The notes under the pieces were generated by a model that saw nothing but the letters and a program-made list of their open reading frames with translations, ran no database searches and was not told the origin of the DNA. From Salibacter sp031581065 (GTDB lineage Bacteria; Bacteroidota; Bacteroidia; Flavobacteriales_G; Salibacteraceae), in contig NZ_JAVLBN010000008.1 in the NCBI RefSeq assembly GCF_031581065.1, positions 9,576 to 73,575 of the forward strand: a stretch of DNA of 64,000 nucleotides, written 5' to 3'. A program made the translations under genes and the position numbers. Positions 24,887 to 32,838 of this stretch are shown here, one piece after another (position 1 is the first letter of the stretch; every line of letters starts with the position of its first letter).

Positions 24887-26287
24887 TTAACTAAACATGT
24901 TTGTGAGGTTACTTAAAATGCCTTTTTTAGCCGGTTTACCTGTGGCTAATTTAACAAATTCATCAAAGTCAACCTCTTTGTCCTTAATTTTAAAAGTGTC
25001 TTTGAACATTTCAAACAACTTTTGAGCATATAAGTTGTCATTAACCTGTCTTAATTGGTTTTCGTCCTGTAACACTTTCATGGCGCTTTGCATCACCATT
25101 TCTTCTTCTGGCTCAGGAATACCGTATTGAGCCATTTGCTGTTTCACGAGGTCTTTAGTGAATTCGATCAATTCTTCTTCTTTTACCTCGATTTTGTGCT
25201 CTTCAGCTATCTTGTTACGAATTAATTGCCATTTGAGTTGCTTTGCATAATCAGGGTATTCCTGTTCAATTTGCTCTTCAGAGATAGGCTTTTCATTCGC
25301 TTCTTTGATCCATTTTTTCAAGAATGTATCAGGGAATTCCATTTCGTGACGATCGATCAATTCGTCATTGATGTTCTTTTGAAGAAGGTTATCAGCATCG
25401 CGCTCAAACATTTTTTCGAGCTCGCCTTTTACCTTTTCACGGAATTCATCTTCAGATTTCACTTCTCCTTCACCAAATACCTGGTCAAAAAGATCCTGAT
25501 TCACTTCTGCTGAGTTCATGTGGTACACTTTCTCAACAGTGAACTCAAATTCAGATTTGATTTGAGCTGCTTCGTGAGGTTCAACACCAAGCATTTGCGC
25601 CATGTCCTGTTCGCCTTTGCTCACTTTTGCAGGATCTACTTTGAAGGTGTCTCCTACCTTTTTACCAGTGAGTTGCTTTTTCAGCTTCTCATCATCGATG
25701 AATTCAAGCGTGATAGTACCCTGGTTCTCAATTCCGCCTTCTTTAACGTTTCCGTCTTCATCCAGCTCAACGAATTTACCGTGAAGCATATCTTCCTCAG
25801 CAGCTTTTTCAACTTCGCTCACTTTTCCGTAACGCTTTTGAAGATCAGCAATATATTTATCGATGAGTTTATCATCGATCTTCACTTTGTATTTCGTAAA
25901 CTTATCTTTCTCACTCATCTTCAGTTTGAAATCCGGAGCCAGGCCAATTTCAAACTCAAAGTTGAGTTCTGGATATTTTACAGGATCAAACTCGATAGAG
26001 TCATCTTCTTTAGGAAGGGGATTACCGAGAACTTTAAGTTCTTTTTCCTCGATGTACTTATTGAGTTTTTCACTGAGGATTTTGTTTACTTCCTCAGCCA
26101 TAACTGCTTTACCATACATCTTTTTCACCATTCCCATTGGCACTTTCCCAGGTCTAAAACCGGGCATTTGGGCCTTTTTACGATAGTCCTTTAAAATTGA
26201 CTCTACTTTATCGCGGTAATCGTCTTTAGCGAGTTTAATAGAGATTGTTCCATTCAGCTCATCCTGCAAATTGTGAGTAACTTCCAT
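24887..26287 (-). CDS. tig: Trigger factor (ribosome-associated chaperone)
   Basis: This 466-residue protein starts at ATG 26287 (MEVTHNLQDELNG). It binds the ribosome exit tunnel and folds nascent chains. The ribosome-binding motif is visible at about residue 45 as MPGFRPGKVPMGMVKKMYG. A degenerate FKBP-type peptidyl-prolyl isomerase domain and a long helical C-terminal chaperone domain rich in Glu and Lys follow. It is the first gene of the tig-clpP-clpX operon. The 5' flank between here and the Crp-type gene holds a 255-bp inverted-repeat element. Confidence 0.94.
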   Translation of the reverse strand: MEVTHNLQDELNGTISIKLAKDDYRDKVESILKDYRKKAQMPGFRPGKVPMGMVKKMYGKAVMAEEVNKILSEKLNKYIEEKELKVLGNPLPKEDDSIEFDPVKYPELNFEFEIGLAPDFKLKMSEKDKFTKYKVKIDDKLIDKYIADLQKRYGKVSEVEKAAEEDMLHGKFVELDEDGNVKEGGIENQGTITLEFIDDEKLKKQLTGKKVGDTFKVDPAKVSKGEQDMAQMLGVEPHEAAQIKSEFEFTVEKVYHMNSAEVNQDLFDQVFGEGEVKSEDEFREKVKGELEKMFERDADNLLQKNINDELIDRHEMEFPDTFLKKWIKEANEKPISEEQIEQEYPDYAKQLKWQLIRNKIAEEHKIEVKEEELIEFTKDLVKQQMAQYGIPEPEEEMVMQSAMKVLQDENQLRQVNDNLYAQKLFEMFKDTFKIKDKEVDFDEFVKLATGKPAKKGILSNLTNMFS

Positions 26288-26367
26288 TATATCAATTAAT
26301 TTATCCTTCAAAATTTGAGTCGGCAAAAGTAACGAATTTAAGCTAAAGGACATATCAAAGTCCTTTA

Positions 26368-26622
26368 AACCTGAGTTCGATTCATAGTTTAGGATTCAAA
26401 CCACATATAAATAGTGAGTTTCGACTAAAAGCAAGGAAAGTATAGCGGGCTATATTGACGAGCTTTTAGGAAGAAAATGGCTGTTTATATGTGGGGTTTC
26501 CAAAGAAGCCACTAATACTGCGTTTCTTTTGCTCAATTTAGCCCGCTAAATTTTCACAAAAGAGCCTTGTCTAATGGCTTCTTTGAATATTTGAATCTAT
26601 AAATAATAATCGAACTCAGGTT
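26368..26622. mobile_element. MITE-like or structured-RNA element with terminal inverted repeats
   Basis: The ends AACCTGAGTTCGATT (26368-26382) and AATCGAACTCAGGTT (26608-26622) are perfect 15-bp inverted repeats. The similarity extends inward less exactly to TTCAAA. Inside are further pairs: 26398-26411 with 26484-26499 (AAACCACATATAAA type), 26425-26432 with 26462-26469 (CTAAAAGC/GCTTTTAG), 26443-26463 with 26531-26548 (TAGCGGGCTA type), and 26501-26514 with 26572-26585 (CAAAGAAGCCA type). Some pairs cross each other. No transposase is present. It fills the space between the divergent tig and Crp-type genes. Confidence 0.6.
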
Positions 26623-26702
26623 CTAAACTGATTTTCGTATTTTTCGTAAGTTCTTTTTTTAAGTATAGTAAAATCTATATTTGTTGCTCAAAATGAAATT
26701 CT

Positions 26703-27341
26703 ATGCCAGTAAATATTGATATCATCAATCAGCGGTTCCCGCTTTTTTCAGAACCTGAACTCAAGCAAGAAATTGCAGAGAAGGGTATTTGTAAGAAAAT
26801 TAGTAAAAGTGACTCCCTACTCGATGTTGGGTCTTACATCAAGTCAATTCCGTTGGTTCTGAACGGAAAAATAAAAGTATTTCGCGAAGATGAGGAAGCC
26901 AATGAGCTGCTACTCTACTACCTTTACCCGGGAGAGGCTTGTGCTGTTAGTCTCGTATGTACAATGGGTAACAAGAAGAGTAAAGTGAAAGCTGTCGCTC
27001 TTGAGGATTCTGAAATCGTCATGATTCCGGTAGATTTAATGGAGCATTTTATTCGCAATTACCGCTCGTGGTACCAATTTGTGATCAGAACCTACAACGA
27101 TAGGATTGATGAGTTGCTCGAAACAATCGATAGCATCGCTTTTCACAAAATGGACGAACGCTTAGTTGAATACCTTGAAAAAGCAACAGAAGCAACAGGC
27201 TCAAATATTATCAAAGGCACACATCAAACAATTGCCTACGAGCTCAACACTTCCCGTGAAGTTGTTTCCAGGCTCCTCAAGCAGCTTGAAAAGAAAGGGC
27301 TTGTAAAACTATCGCGCAACCAAATTGAGCTGATAGAGTAA
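26703..27341 (+). CDS. Crp/Fnr-family transcriptional regulator
   Basis: This 212-residue protein has an N-terminal cyclic-nucleotide-binding-like beta-barrel (about 20-130). The C-terminal winged helix (about 150-210) has a recognition helix in LNTSREVVSRLLKQLEKKG. The barrel lacks the Arg/Glu pattern of cAMP binding and there is no Fnr-type N-terminal Cys cluster. Three Cys (30, 80, 86) are present, two in GEACAVSLVC, which could sense redox state or persulfide; that is an inference. It is 97 bp upstream of tauE, at the head of the sulfide genes on the same strand, so it is the obvious candidate regulator of that cluster. Confidence 0.92.
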   Translation: MPVNIDIINQRFPLFSEPELKQEIAEKGICKKISKSDSLLDVGSYIKSIPLVLNGKIKVFREDEEANELLLYYLYPGEACAVSLVCTMGNKKSKVKAVALEDSEIVMIPVDLMEHFIRNYRSWYQFVIRTYNDRIDELLETIDSIAFHKMDERLVEYLEKATEATGSNIIKGTHQTIAYELNTSREVVSRLLKQLEKKGLVKLSRNQIELIE

Positions 27342-27409
27342 TTGACGAGTCAATCATATAGCAAAAAGTATATGTGATTTTTGTTACTGTGAGCTATTCT
27401 TCCTCAGGG

Positions 27410-27417
27410 TACTTTTG
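27410..27417 (+). promoter_or_regulatory. Possible -7 box for tauE and following sulfur genes
   Basis: TACTTTTG matches TAnnTTTG and lies 22 bp before the tauE ATG. The best upstream T-rich element (TTTTTG, 27378-27383) is 26 bp away, longer than usual, so activation by the Crp-type protein is plausible. Confidence 0.3.
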
Positions 27418-27438
27418 TACCAACAAATTATTTAAAAA

Positions 27439-28251
27439 ATGGAAATACTCACAGTACTTGGTTACATCGCAGCAGCAGTAATAGGAATTTCACTAGGATT
27501 AATCGGTGGAGGCGGATCAATTTTAACAGTTCCGGTTCTCGTTTACTTATTGGGATCTGACCCTGTTGAAGCAACAGCTTATTCATTATTCATTGTTGGA
27601 CTATCGAGTTTAGTGGGTACAGGTACCTACTTTAAGAAAGGACTTGTCAACGTCAAAACAGCAGTTGTTTTTGGTTTACCATCAATCGCTGCTGTGTACG
27701 CAACGAGAAAATTCCTGGTTCCATCAATCCCTGATGTCATGTTTTCAATGGGAGATACCCCAATCACAAAAGACCTGGGTATTATGGTACTTTTTGCAGC
27801 ACTGATGATCGCTGCTTCAATATCCATGATCAGAGGAAGAAAAACGCCAAAAGTTGAGGATGTTGGAGAGCAAAAATTCAATTATCCGCTTATCATAGTA
27901 GAAGGTATAGTGGTCGGAACCCTAACCGGCCTGGTTGGTGCTGGCGGTGGATTCCTCATAATTCCGGCACTCGTGGTACTATCAAAGCTTCCTATGAAAG
28001 AAGCTGTAGGGACATCACTCCTGATCATAGCCACGAAGAGTTTAATCGGGTTTACCGGTGACATCGGAAATATGGATATCGACTGGATATTCTTGCTGAT
28101 TTTCTCAGGAATTGCCGTAATCGGAATCTTCATGGGAAGTGCTTTGTCGAATAAAGTATCAGGAGAAAAGCTAAAACCGGCATTTGGATGGTTTGTCCTC
28201 ATCATGGGAGTTTACATCATGATTGAACGAGCTATCGACACATTTGGATAA
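27439..28251 (+). CDS. Sulfite exporter TauE/SafE-family permease
   Basis: This 270-residue inner-membrane protein has about eight hydrophobic helices arranged as two repeats. Each repeat starts with a Gly-rich hairpin: GIGLIGGGGSILTVPVLVYL-like in the first (SLGLIGGGGSILTVPVLVY) and GLVGAGGGFLIIPALVV in the second. TauE proteins export sulfite or sulfoacetate, or handle other organosulfur anions. Here it precedes a persulfide dioxygenase-rhodanese gene, whose sulfite or thiosulfate product it could export. In the Staphylococcus aureus cst operon a TauE protein plays the same neighbouring role. Contains one GGTCAGANCC site, reading Gly-Ser-Asp-Pro. Confidence 0.92.
   Translation: MEILTVLGYIAAAVIGISLGLIGGGGSILTVPVLVYLLGSDPVEATAYSLFIVGLSSLVGTGTYFKKGLVNVKTAVVFGLPSIAAVYATRKFLVPSIPDVMFSMGDTPITKDLGIMVLFAALMIAASISMIRGRKTPKVEDVGEQKFNYPLIIVEGIVVGTLTGLVGAGGGFLIIPALVVLSKLPMKEAVGTSLLIIATKSLIGFTGDIGNMDIDWIFLLIFSGIAVIGIFMGSALSNKVSGEKLKPAFGWFVLIMGVYIMIERAIDTFG
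27553..27562 (-). repeat. GGTCAGANCC site 10
   Basis: Central base T. In tauE, read as Gly-Ser-Asp-Pro. Confidence 0.9.
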
Positions 28252-28294
28252 GAACAAAAACTAATAATATAATTAACAAATAAATCAGACAGTT

Positions 28295-29710
28295 ATGAAA
28301 GTAGAACAGATCTATACAGGATGTTTAGCACAAGGTGCTTATTACATTCAATCAAAAGACGAAGCAGTAATTATTGACCCACTTCGTGAAACTGAGCCTT
28401 ACATCAAAAAGGCTGAAGAAGAAGGCGCTAAAATCAAATACGTTCTCGAAACGCACTTCCACGCAGATTTCGTTTCAGGACACATCGACCTGGCCAAGAA
28501 AACAGGAGCTGAGATTGTATTTGGTCCTAACGCCAAACCGGAATACGATGCTCACATCGCCAAGGATGATGAGATCCTTGAAGTTGGTGATGTAAAAATT
28601 AAAGTGCTTCATACACCTGGTCACACAATGGAATCGACAACTTATCTCCTCATTGATGAAGATGGCAACAACAAAGCGATCTTCACCGGTGATACTTTAT
28701 TCATCGGAGATGTTGGCCGACCAGATTTAGCAGTGAAGACAGATCTATCACGTGAAGATCTTGCAGGACATTTGTACGAATCACTTCACAATAAAATACT
28801 TCCTCTTGAAGACAACTTAACAGTTTACCCTGGTCACGGTGCAGGATCAGCTTGTGGTAAAAACATGAGTTCTGAAACCACTGACACATTGGGTAACCAA
28901 AAGAAAACGAACTATGCTCTTCAGGATATGACTAAAGAAGAGTTTGTGAAGCAGGTTACTGAAGGTCTCGTACCTCCACCGCAGTACTTCCCTAAAAATG
29001 CTGTGATGAACAAAAAAGGATACGGCAGTTTTGATCAAGTACTAGAAAAAGGAAACGTAGCTCTCGATCCTGATACATTTGAAGATGTAGTAAATGCTGA
29101 AGGTGCTATTATGCTCGATGTACGTTCTCCGGAAGCTTACGCTGAAGGCCATGTTCCAAACTCGATCTTCATCGGACTTGATGGAAGCTTTGCTGTGTGG
29201 GTAGGAACACTTATTCCGGATCTGAACCAAAAAATTGTTCTCATCACAGAGAAAGGTCGTGAAGAGGAAGCCGTTACACGTCTTTCACGAGTAGGTTATG
29301 ACAACACACTCGGATATCTGAAAGGTGGATATGAAAACTGGAAAGCTTCAGGAAAAGAATGCGACAGTGTGAAATCAGTAAGTGCTGAAGAATTCAAAAA
29401 AGCATTTGAAGCCGGAAAAGTAGAAGAAGTGGTTGATGTTCGCAAAGAGAGCGAATACAAGTCACAGCACGTTGAAGGAGAAGGAGTACGCAATATTCCA
29501 CTCGATTTCATCAACGACAAAATGGAAGAGTACTCACAGGAAAAAGAAATGTATTTACACTGTGCTGGCGGATATCGCTCAATGATAACAGCTTCCATTC
29601 TCAAATCGAGAGGATACCATGACCTTGTGAATATTGAAGGCGGTTTTGATGCCATTCAGGAAGCAGGCATGAAAACCAGCGAATATGTTTGTCCTTCAAC
29701 AATGCTATAA
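28295..29710 (+). CDS. CstB-like persulfide dioxygenase-sulfurtransferase (metallo-beta-lactamase fold + two rhodanese domains)
   Basis: This 471-residue protein has three domains. Residues 1 to about 245 form an MBL-fold domain with the iron-ligand motif THFHADFVSGH, HTPGHTMEST and FTGDTLFIGDVGRPDL, as in persulfide dioxygenases. Residues about 255-355 are a rhodanese-like domain whose active-site Cys is missing (VLITEKGREEEAV at that place). Residues about 365-465 are a rhodanese with an intact loop (HCAGGYRSM). This order (dioxygenase, pseudo-rhodanese, active rhodanese) matches CstB of S. aureus, which converts low-molecular-weight persulfides to thiosulfate via sulfite. Location among sulfur genes supports the assignment. 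The substrate (glutathione, CoA or another persulfide) is not evident. Confidence 0.92.
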   Translation: MKVEQIYTGCLAQGAYYIQSKDEAVIIDPLRETEPYIKKAEEEGAKIKYVLETHFHADFVSGHIDLAKKTGAEIVFGPNAKPEYDAHIAKDDEILEVGDVKIKVLHTPGHTMESTTYLLIDEDGNNKAIFTGDTLFIGDVGRPDLAVKTDLSREDLAGHLYESLHNKILPLEDNLTVYPGHGAGSACGKNMSSETTDTLGNQKKTNYALQDMTKEEFVKQVTEGLVPPPQYFPKNAVMNKKGYGSFDQVLEKGNVALDPDTFEDVVNAEGAIMLDVRSPEAYAEGHVPNSIFIGLDGSFAVWVGTLIPDLNQKIVLITEKGREEEAVTRLSRVGYDNTLGYLKGGYENWKASGKECDSVKSVSAEEFKKAFEAGKVEEVVDVRKESEYKSQHVEGEGVRNIPLDFINDKMEEYSQEKEMYLHCAGGYRSMITASILKSRGYHDLVNIEGGFDAIQEAGMKTSEYVCPSTML

Positions 29711-29713
29711 GCC

Positions 29714-30067
29714 ATGTTAGGATTTTTAAAAAAATTATTAGGAGGAAACATTATGTTTGAGAATATCAATGCACATGCATTCGAAAAAGAGATTCAAAAC
29801 AACCCCGATGCGGTTCTGATCGATGTCAGAACCCCGGGCGAGTACGAGTCAGGACACATACCAAATGCGGTGAACCTCAACTTGCAGGATCCCGCATTCC
29901 AAAGCGAATTACAAAAACTCGATAAATCAAAAAAATACCTCGTGTATTGCCGCAGTGGAGCGAGAAGCTTCAATGCCTGCAATATCATGACCAACTCAGG
30001 CTTTGAAGATATCACAAACCTCCAGGGCGGAATTGTGAGTTGGCGTGGAGAGGTAGCAGTTCAATAG
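29714..30067 (+). CDS. Single-domain rhodanese sulfurtransferase
   Basis: This protein has 117 residues from ATG 29714, or 104 from ATG 29753. The rhodanese domain shows LIDVRTPGEYESGHIPNAVN and the active-site loop YCRSGARS with catalytic Cys. The N-terminal extension MLGFLKKLLGGN would be an amphipathic membrane-associating helix. A sequence AGGAGG, 7 nt before the internal ATG, makes that ATG a credible start too. Rhodaneses move sulfane sulfur between persulfides, thiosulfate and proteins. It follows the CstB-like gene by 3 bp, so it probably works on the same persulfide pool. Confidence 0.93.
   Translation: MLGFLKKLLGGNIMFENINAHAFEKEIQNNPDAVLIDVRTPGEYESGHIPNAVNLNLQDPAFQSELQKLDKSKKYLVYCRSGARSFNACNIMTNSGFEDITNLQGGIVSWRGEVAVQ
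29740..29745 (+). promoter_or_regulatory. Shine-Dalgarno-like AGGAGG before internal ATG
   Basis: A perfect AGGAGG sits 7 nt before ATG 29753 inside the reading frame of the rhodanese gene. Such sites are rare in this lineage. It also encodes Gly-Gly in frame, so it may be coincidental. Confidence 0.4.
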
Positions 30068-30179
30068 AACATCAGTTTTTATCACGAAAGTTCAATTCGA
30101 TTAGTTAATTAATAAGTGCTCTGCTGCGCTAGTGGTGGAGCACTTATCTTTTGATTTCACAAACCAAACAAATCAAATT

Positions 30180-30740
30180 ATGGATTTTATTTTGCAACCA
30201 TGGCCCTGGTATGTTGTGGGCCCTCTAATTGCTTTAACCATGTTCCTCCTGCTTTATTTTGGGAAGGAATTTGGCGTTTCAAATACGCTCAGGGTTGCCT
30301 GTAGCGCAGCAGGAGCACAAAAATTCTCCGACTTCTTTCACTGGGACTGGCGCTCGCAAAAATGGAACATCATCTTTGTGGGGGGTGGTGTTATTGGCGG
30401 CTTTATTTCGTACATGTTTTTGGAGGCAGATCACACCGTTGCTCTCGCATCATCATCCGTTGAAAACATGCGGGATATGGGTCTGACCAATATTGGCGAA
30501 TCTTACTTGCCGTCACAGATTTTTAACCCTGAAGAAATCACAGTTGGAACCGTAGCTTACCTTATTGTTGCCGGGTTCCTCGTTGGATTTGGAGCACGTT
30601 ATGCCGGTGGATGTACATCCGGTCACGCAATAAGCGGATTGGCAAATCTTCAACTCCCATCACTCATCGCTGTGATTGGATTCTTCATTGGCGGTATGGC
30701 GATGACGTACTACATACTACCACATATCTTACCATTTTAA
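30180..30740 (+). CDS. YeeE/YedE-family sulfur transporter subunit, first half (PmpA-like)
   Basis: A 186-residue membrane protein from ATG 30180; an earlier in-frame start at 30132 adds 16 non-hydrophobic residues. About four to five hydrophobic helices are visible. The conserved Cys motif YAGGCTSGHAISGLA is that of YeeE/YedE thiosulfate carriers, in which Cys residues relay thiosulfate through a narrow pore. The companion gene 18 bp downstream carries the second conserved Cys, so the transporter is split into two half-size chains, as in PmpA/PmpB pairs of BigR-type persulfide operons. Contains one GGTCAGANCC site. Confidence 0.9.
   Translation: MDFILQPWPWYVVGPLIALTMFLLLYFGKEFGVSNTLRVACSAAGAQKFSDFFHWDWRSQKWNIIFVGGGVIGGFISYMFLEADHTVALASSSVENMRDMGLTNIGESYLPSQIFNPEEITVGTVAYLIVAGFLVGFGARYAGGCTSGHAISGLANLQLPSLIAVIGFFIGGMAMTYYILPHILPF
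30479..30488 (-). repeat. GGTCAGANCC site 11
   Basis: Rare central base C. In the first YeeE/YedE half gene, read as Met-Gly-Leu-Thr-Asn in a periplasmic-looking loop. Confidence 0.85.
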
Positions 30741-30758
30741 TCTGATAAAAATCTATTT

Positions 30759-31172
30759 ATGAAATACTTGAAGTTTTTAGGAATAGGAGTCATTTTTGGT
30801 ATTGCACTCACAAAGGGACAGGTTGTTTCCTGGTACCGAATTATTGAAATGTTCTATTTTGATTCATTCCACATGTATGGAATCATTGGACTGGCAGTTG
30901 TGTTAGGAATCATTATGGTTCAGTTTATCAAACGCAAAAAAGTAAAGAGTATAGAAGGCCAACTCATCACATTTAACCCAAAGAATAAAAGTGTTGCCCG
31001 CTATTTGATAGGCGGTACTTTTTTTGGATTGGGTTGGGCAATGGCAGGCGCCTGCCCCGGCCCTATGTACCTGTTGTTGGGTAGAGGCTACTGGCTCATT
31101 TTACTCGTGATTTTTGGTGCATTGTTAGGGACTTTTGTCTACGGTTTATTGCGTCATAAATTGCCGCATTAA
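30759..31172 (+). CDS. YeeE/YedE-family sulfur transporter subunit, second half (PmpB-like)
   Basis: A 137-residue membrane protein with about four hydrophobic helices: FLGIGVIFGIALTKGQ, then MYGIIGLAVVLGIIM, and the core ARYLIGGTFFGLGWAMAGAC. The Cys-Pro-Gly motif GACPGPMYLLLGRG is the second conserved Cys element of the family. The N-terminal SKGQVVSWYRI-like segment (here TKGQVVSWYRIIEM) is typical of PmpB-type halves. It should pair with the upstream gene product to move thiosulfate or another sulfane anion. It is the last gene before a strong terminator. Confidence 0.9.
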   Translation: MKYLKFLGIGVIFGIALTKGQVVSWYRIIEMFYFDSFHMYGIIGLAVVLGIIMVQFIKRKKVKSIEGQLITFNPKNKSVARYLIGGTFFGLGWAMAGACPGPMYLLLGRGYWLILLVIFGALLGTFVYGLLRHKLPH

Positions 31173-31194
31173 AAACCTGGTTGTTTAGCTGTGT

Positions 31195-31224
31195 AAGCAG
31201 GCTCTGACCAGAGCCTGCTTTTTT
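31195..31224 (+). terminator. Strong hairpin terminator containing a GGTCAGANCC site
   Basis: AAGCAGGCTCTG (31195-31206) pairs with CAGAGCCTGCTT (31209-31220), followed by a T run. The 10-mer GGCTCTGACC spans the left arm and loop. It ends the sulfur operon and faces the convergent DUF2905 gene. Confidence 0.85.
31200..31209 (-). repeat. GGTCAGANCC site 12 (in terminator)
   Basis: Central base G. Non-coding; forms one arm and the loop of the terminator hairpin after the sulfur operon. Confidence 0.9.
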
Positions 31225-31241
31225 AGTTTGATTACTATCGA

Positions 31242-31463
31242 CTACCCCAACTTTCTCAAAAGCCAAATAATTACAGATAGAACGACACTCAGCAATATCA
31301 TTGTCGTGATAGGAATATAGATTTTTACATTCTCCCTTTCTATTCTGATATCTCCGGGTAAATTGCCGAGCCAGGAAAGCTTATCTCCCAAAAAGAAAAG
31401 CAGTGCTCCCACCAAGAGGAGAAGCACTGCTATTACCATTAAGATTTTACCCAAATCCTGCAT
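31242..31463 (-). CDS. DUF2905 small membrane protein
   Basis: A 73-residue protein from ATG 31463 with two hydrophobic helices. The first (KILMVIAVLLLLVGALLFFL) leads into the family's conserved linker LSWLGNLPGDIRIERENVKI. The second is IPITTMILLSVVLSVIIWLL. The GdlPGDI motif marks DUF2905, widespread and of unknown function. It lies 23 bp after the sulfide:quinone reductase gene on the same strand and may be co-transcribed with it. A functional link to sulfide oxidation is unproven. Confidence 0.88.
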   Translation of the reverse strand: MQDLGKILMVIAVLLLLVGALLFFLGDKLSWLGNLPGDIRIERENVKIYIPITTMILLSVVLSVIIWLLRKLG

Positions 31464-31486
31464 TAAGAGCAAATATAATTACATTG

Positions 31487-32755
31487 TTAAGCTTTCCCTT
31501 TCAACATCAAATTCCAGTACAGATAAGGAAGCCCATACTTTTTCAAAATCCACATGCTGTAATTCTCTTTCGTCACGTCAACGAATTTAGAAATGAGTGG
31601 ATCGCTCATTCGTTTGTTTCCATAGCCAAATTCGGCCAGCACCATTTTTCCATAGCCTGTAACGAGCGGACAACTAGAGTAGCCCTGGTAAGCATCGCTC
31701 AGTTTCTTTTCATTTTTGATCATGTGCAAGATATTCTCTGTAACAACCGGTGCCTGCTTACGAACCGCAGCTCCCGTTTTAGCAGTTGGCAAAGCAGCCA
31801 CATCGCCCAGGGCAAAAACATTGGGATAGTTGGGATTCTGAAGGGTGTGATGATCAACCTCAGCCCAACCTTTATTTCCGCCTTCCTGAACAGCTATTTT
31901 TGACTTCGCTACAAAATCAGGAGATTTTTGTGGTGGCGCCAGGTGCAACATTTCATATTTAATGACCATAGTAGCATCTCCAATCACCTCTTCACCTACA
32001 CGATTGTCATCATCATTGATCGAAGTACATTGAGAATCATCAGTAGCCGTGAGTTTGTAATACGCCTTTTTTTCTTTTGGGTCAATCTTGTAGAGCTTAT
32101 GGAAATACTTCACTGCAATATTGTGACGATTGACAACTTTCATCAACGTTTTAGCAAATTCTTTAACCCCAAAAATCACTGAACCCGGAGTCGCAAAAAT
32201 GGTATTGGTTTTATCAGCCAGTCCGTGTTTTTGGAAATACTCAGCTGCCAAATACATGATCTTTTGAGGAGCACCTCCACATTTAATAGGAGTGGCAGGT
32301 TGAGTAAAAAGTGCATTTCCGCCTTTGAAGTTTTGAAGTACTTCCCATGTATATTCCGGATCGATGTAGTTTGAACAAACGCCATCTTTTCCCATTGCCT
32401 CTCTCAATCCTTCAACTCCATCCAAATCAATACTCAGCCCTGGAGCAACAATGAGATATTCGTATTTTACATCGACACCATTTTTGAGAGAAACCTTGTT
32501 TTCATCAGGCTCTATAGATGACGCGTATTCTTTAATCCATTTTACCTCATCGGGCATGACTGAAGCCTCAGTTCGTTCAGTCTTTTTCATATCAAAAGTA
32601 CCTGCACCAACTAAAGTCCACGCAGGTTGATAATAATGCTTTTCACTGGGCTCAATAATCGCAATATCGAGCGATTTATCCTTTTTGAGGAGCTGTGCAG
32701 CAACTGTAATTCCGGCTGTTCCACCTCCAATAATAATAATTTGATGTTCTTTCAT
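31487..32755 (-). CDS. Sulfide:quinone oxidoreductase-like flavoprotein
   Basis: A 422-residue FAD protein from ATG 32755. It has the dinucleotide motif IIIIGGGTAGITVAAQLL, the LIVAPGLSIDLDGVEGL segment and a second FAD contact VFALGDVAALPTAKTGAA. The Cys of the catalytic disulfide/trisulfide are in FTQPATPIKCGGAPQKIMYL and DGVCSNYIDPEY. The arrangement matches type II (mitochondrial-like) SQR, which oxidises sulfide, passes electrons to quinone and hands sulfane sulfur to an acceptor. The C-terminal WILKKYGLPYLYWNLMLKG is an amphipathic membrane-binding tail. It is convergent with the sulfur operon and completes it functionally, delivering persulfide to the CstB-like enzyme. Confidence 0.93.
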   Translation of the reverse strand: MKEHQIIIIGGGTAGITVAAQLLKKDKSLDIAIIEPSEKHYYQPAWTLVGAGTFDMKKTERTEASVMPDEVKWIKEYASSIEPDENKVSLKNGVDVKYEYLIVAPGLSIDLDGVEGLREAMGKDGVCSNYIDPEYTWEVLQNFKGGNALFTQPATPIKCGGAPQKIMYLAAEYFQKHGLADKTNTIFATPGSVIFGVKEFAKTLMKVVNRHNIAVKYFHKLYKIDPKEKKAYYKLTATDDSQCTSINDDDNRVGEEVIGDATMVIKYEMLHLAPPQKSPDFVAKSKIAVQEGGNKGWAEVDHHTLQNPNYPNVFALGDVAALPTAKTGAAVRKQAPVVTENILHMIKNEKKLSDAYQGYSSCPLVTGYGKMVLAEFGYGNKRMSDPLISKFVDVTKENYSMWILKKYGLPYLYWNLMLKGKA

Positions 32756-32838
32756 AGCTAACAAACTTTTGAGCGAATTTAGAGAGCTCATTTTTAATGC
32801 ACTGTGACTATTATCACCTTAGGATATTTTTCGGTTTC

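Noticed and set aside
26418..26549. 44-codon open frame inside the 26.4-kb element with a protein-like look
   Set aside because: It lacks a start codon, lies between close stops and overlaps the paired arms of the inverted repeats, which explains its sequence better than coding does.
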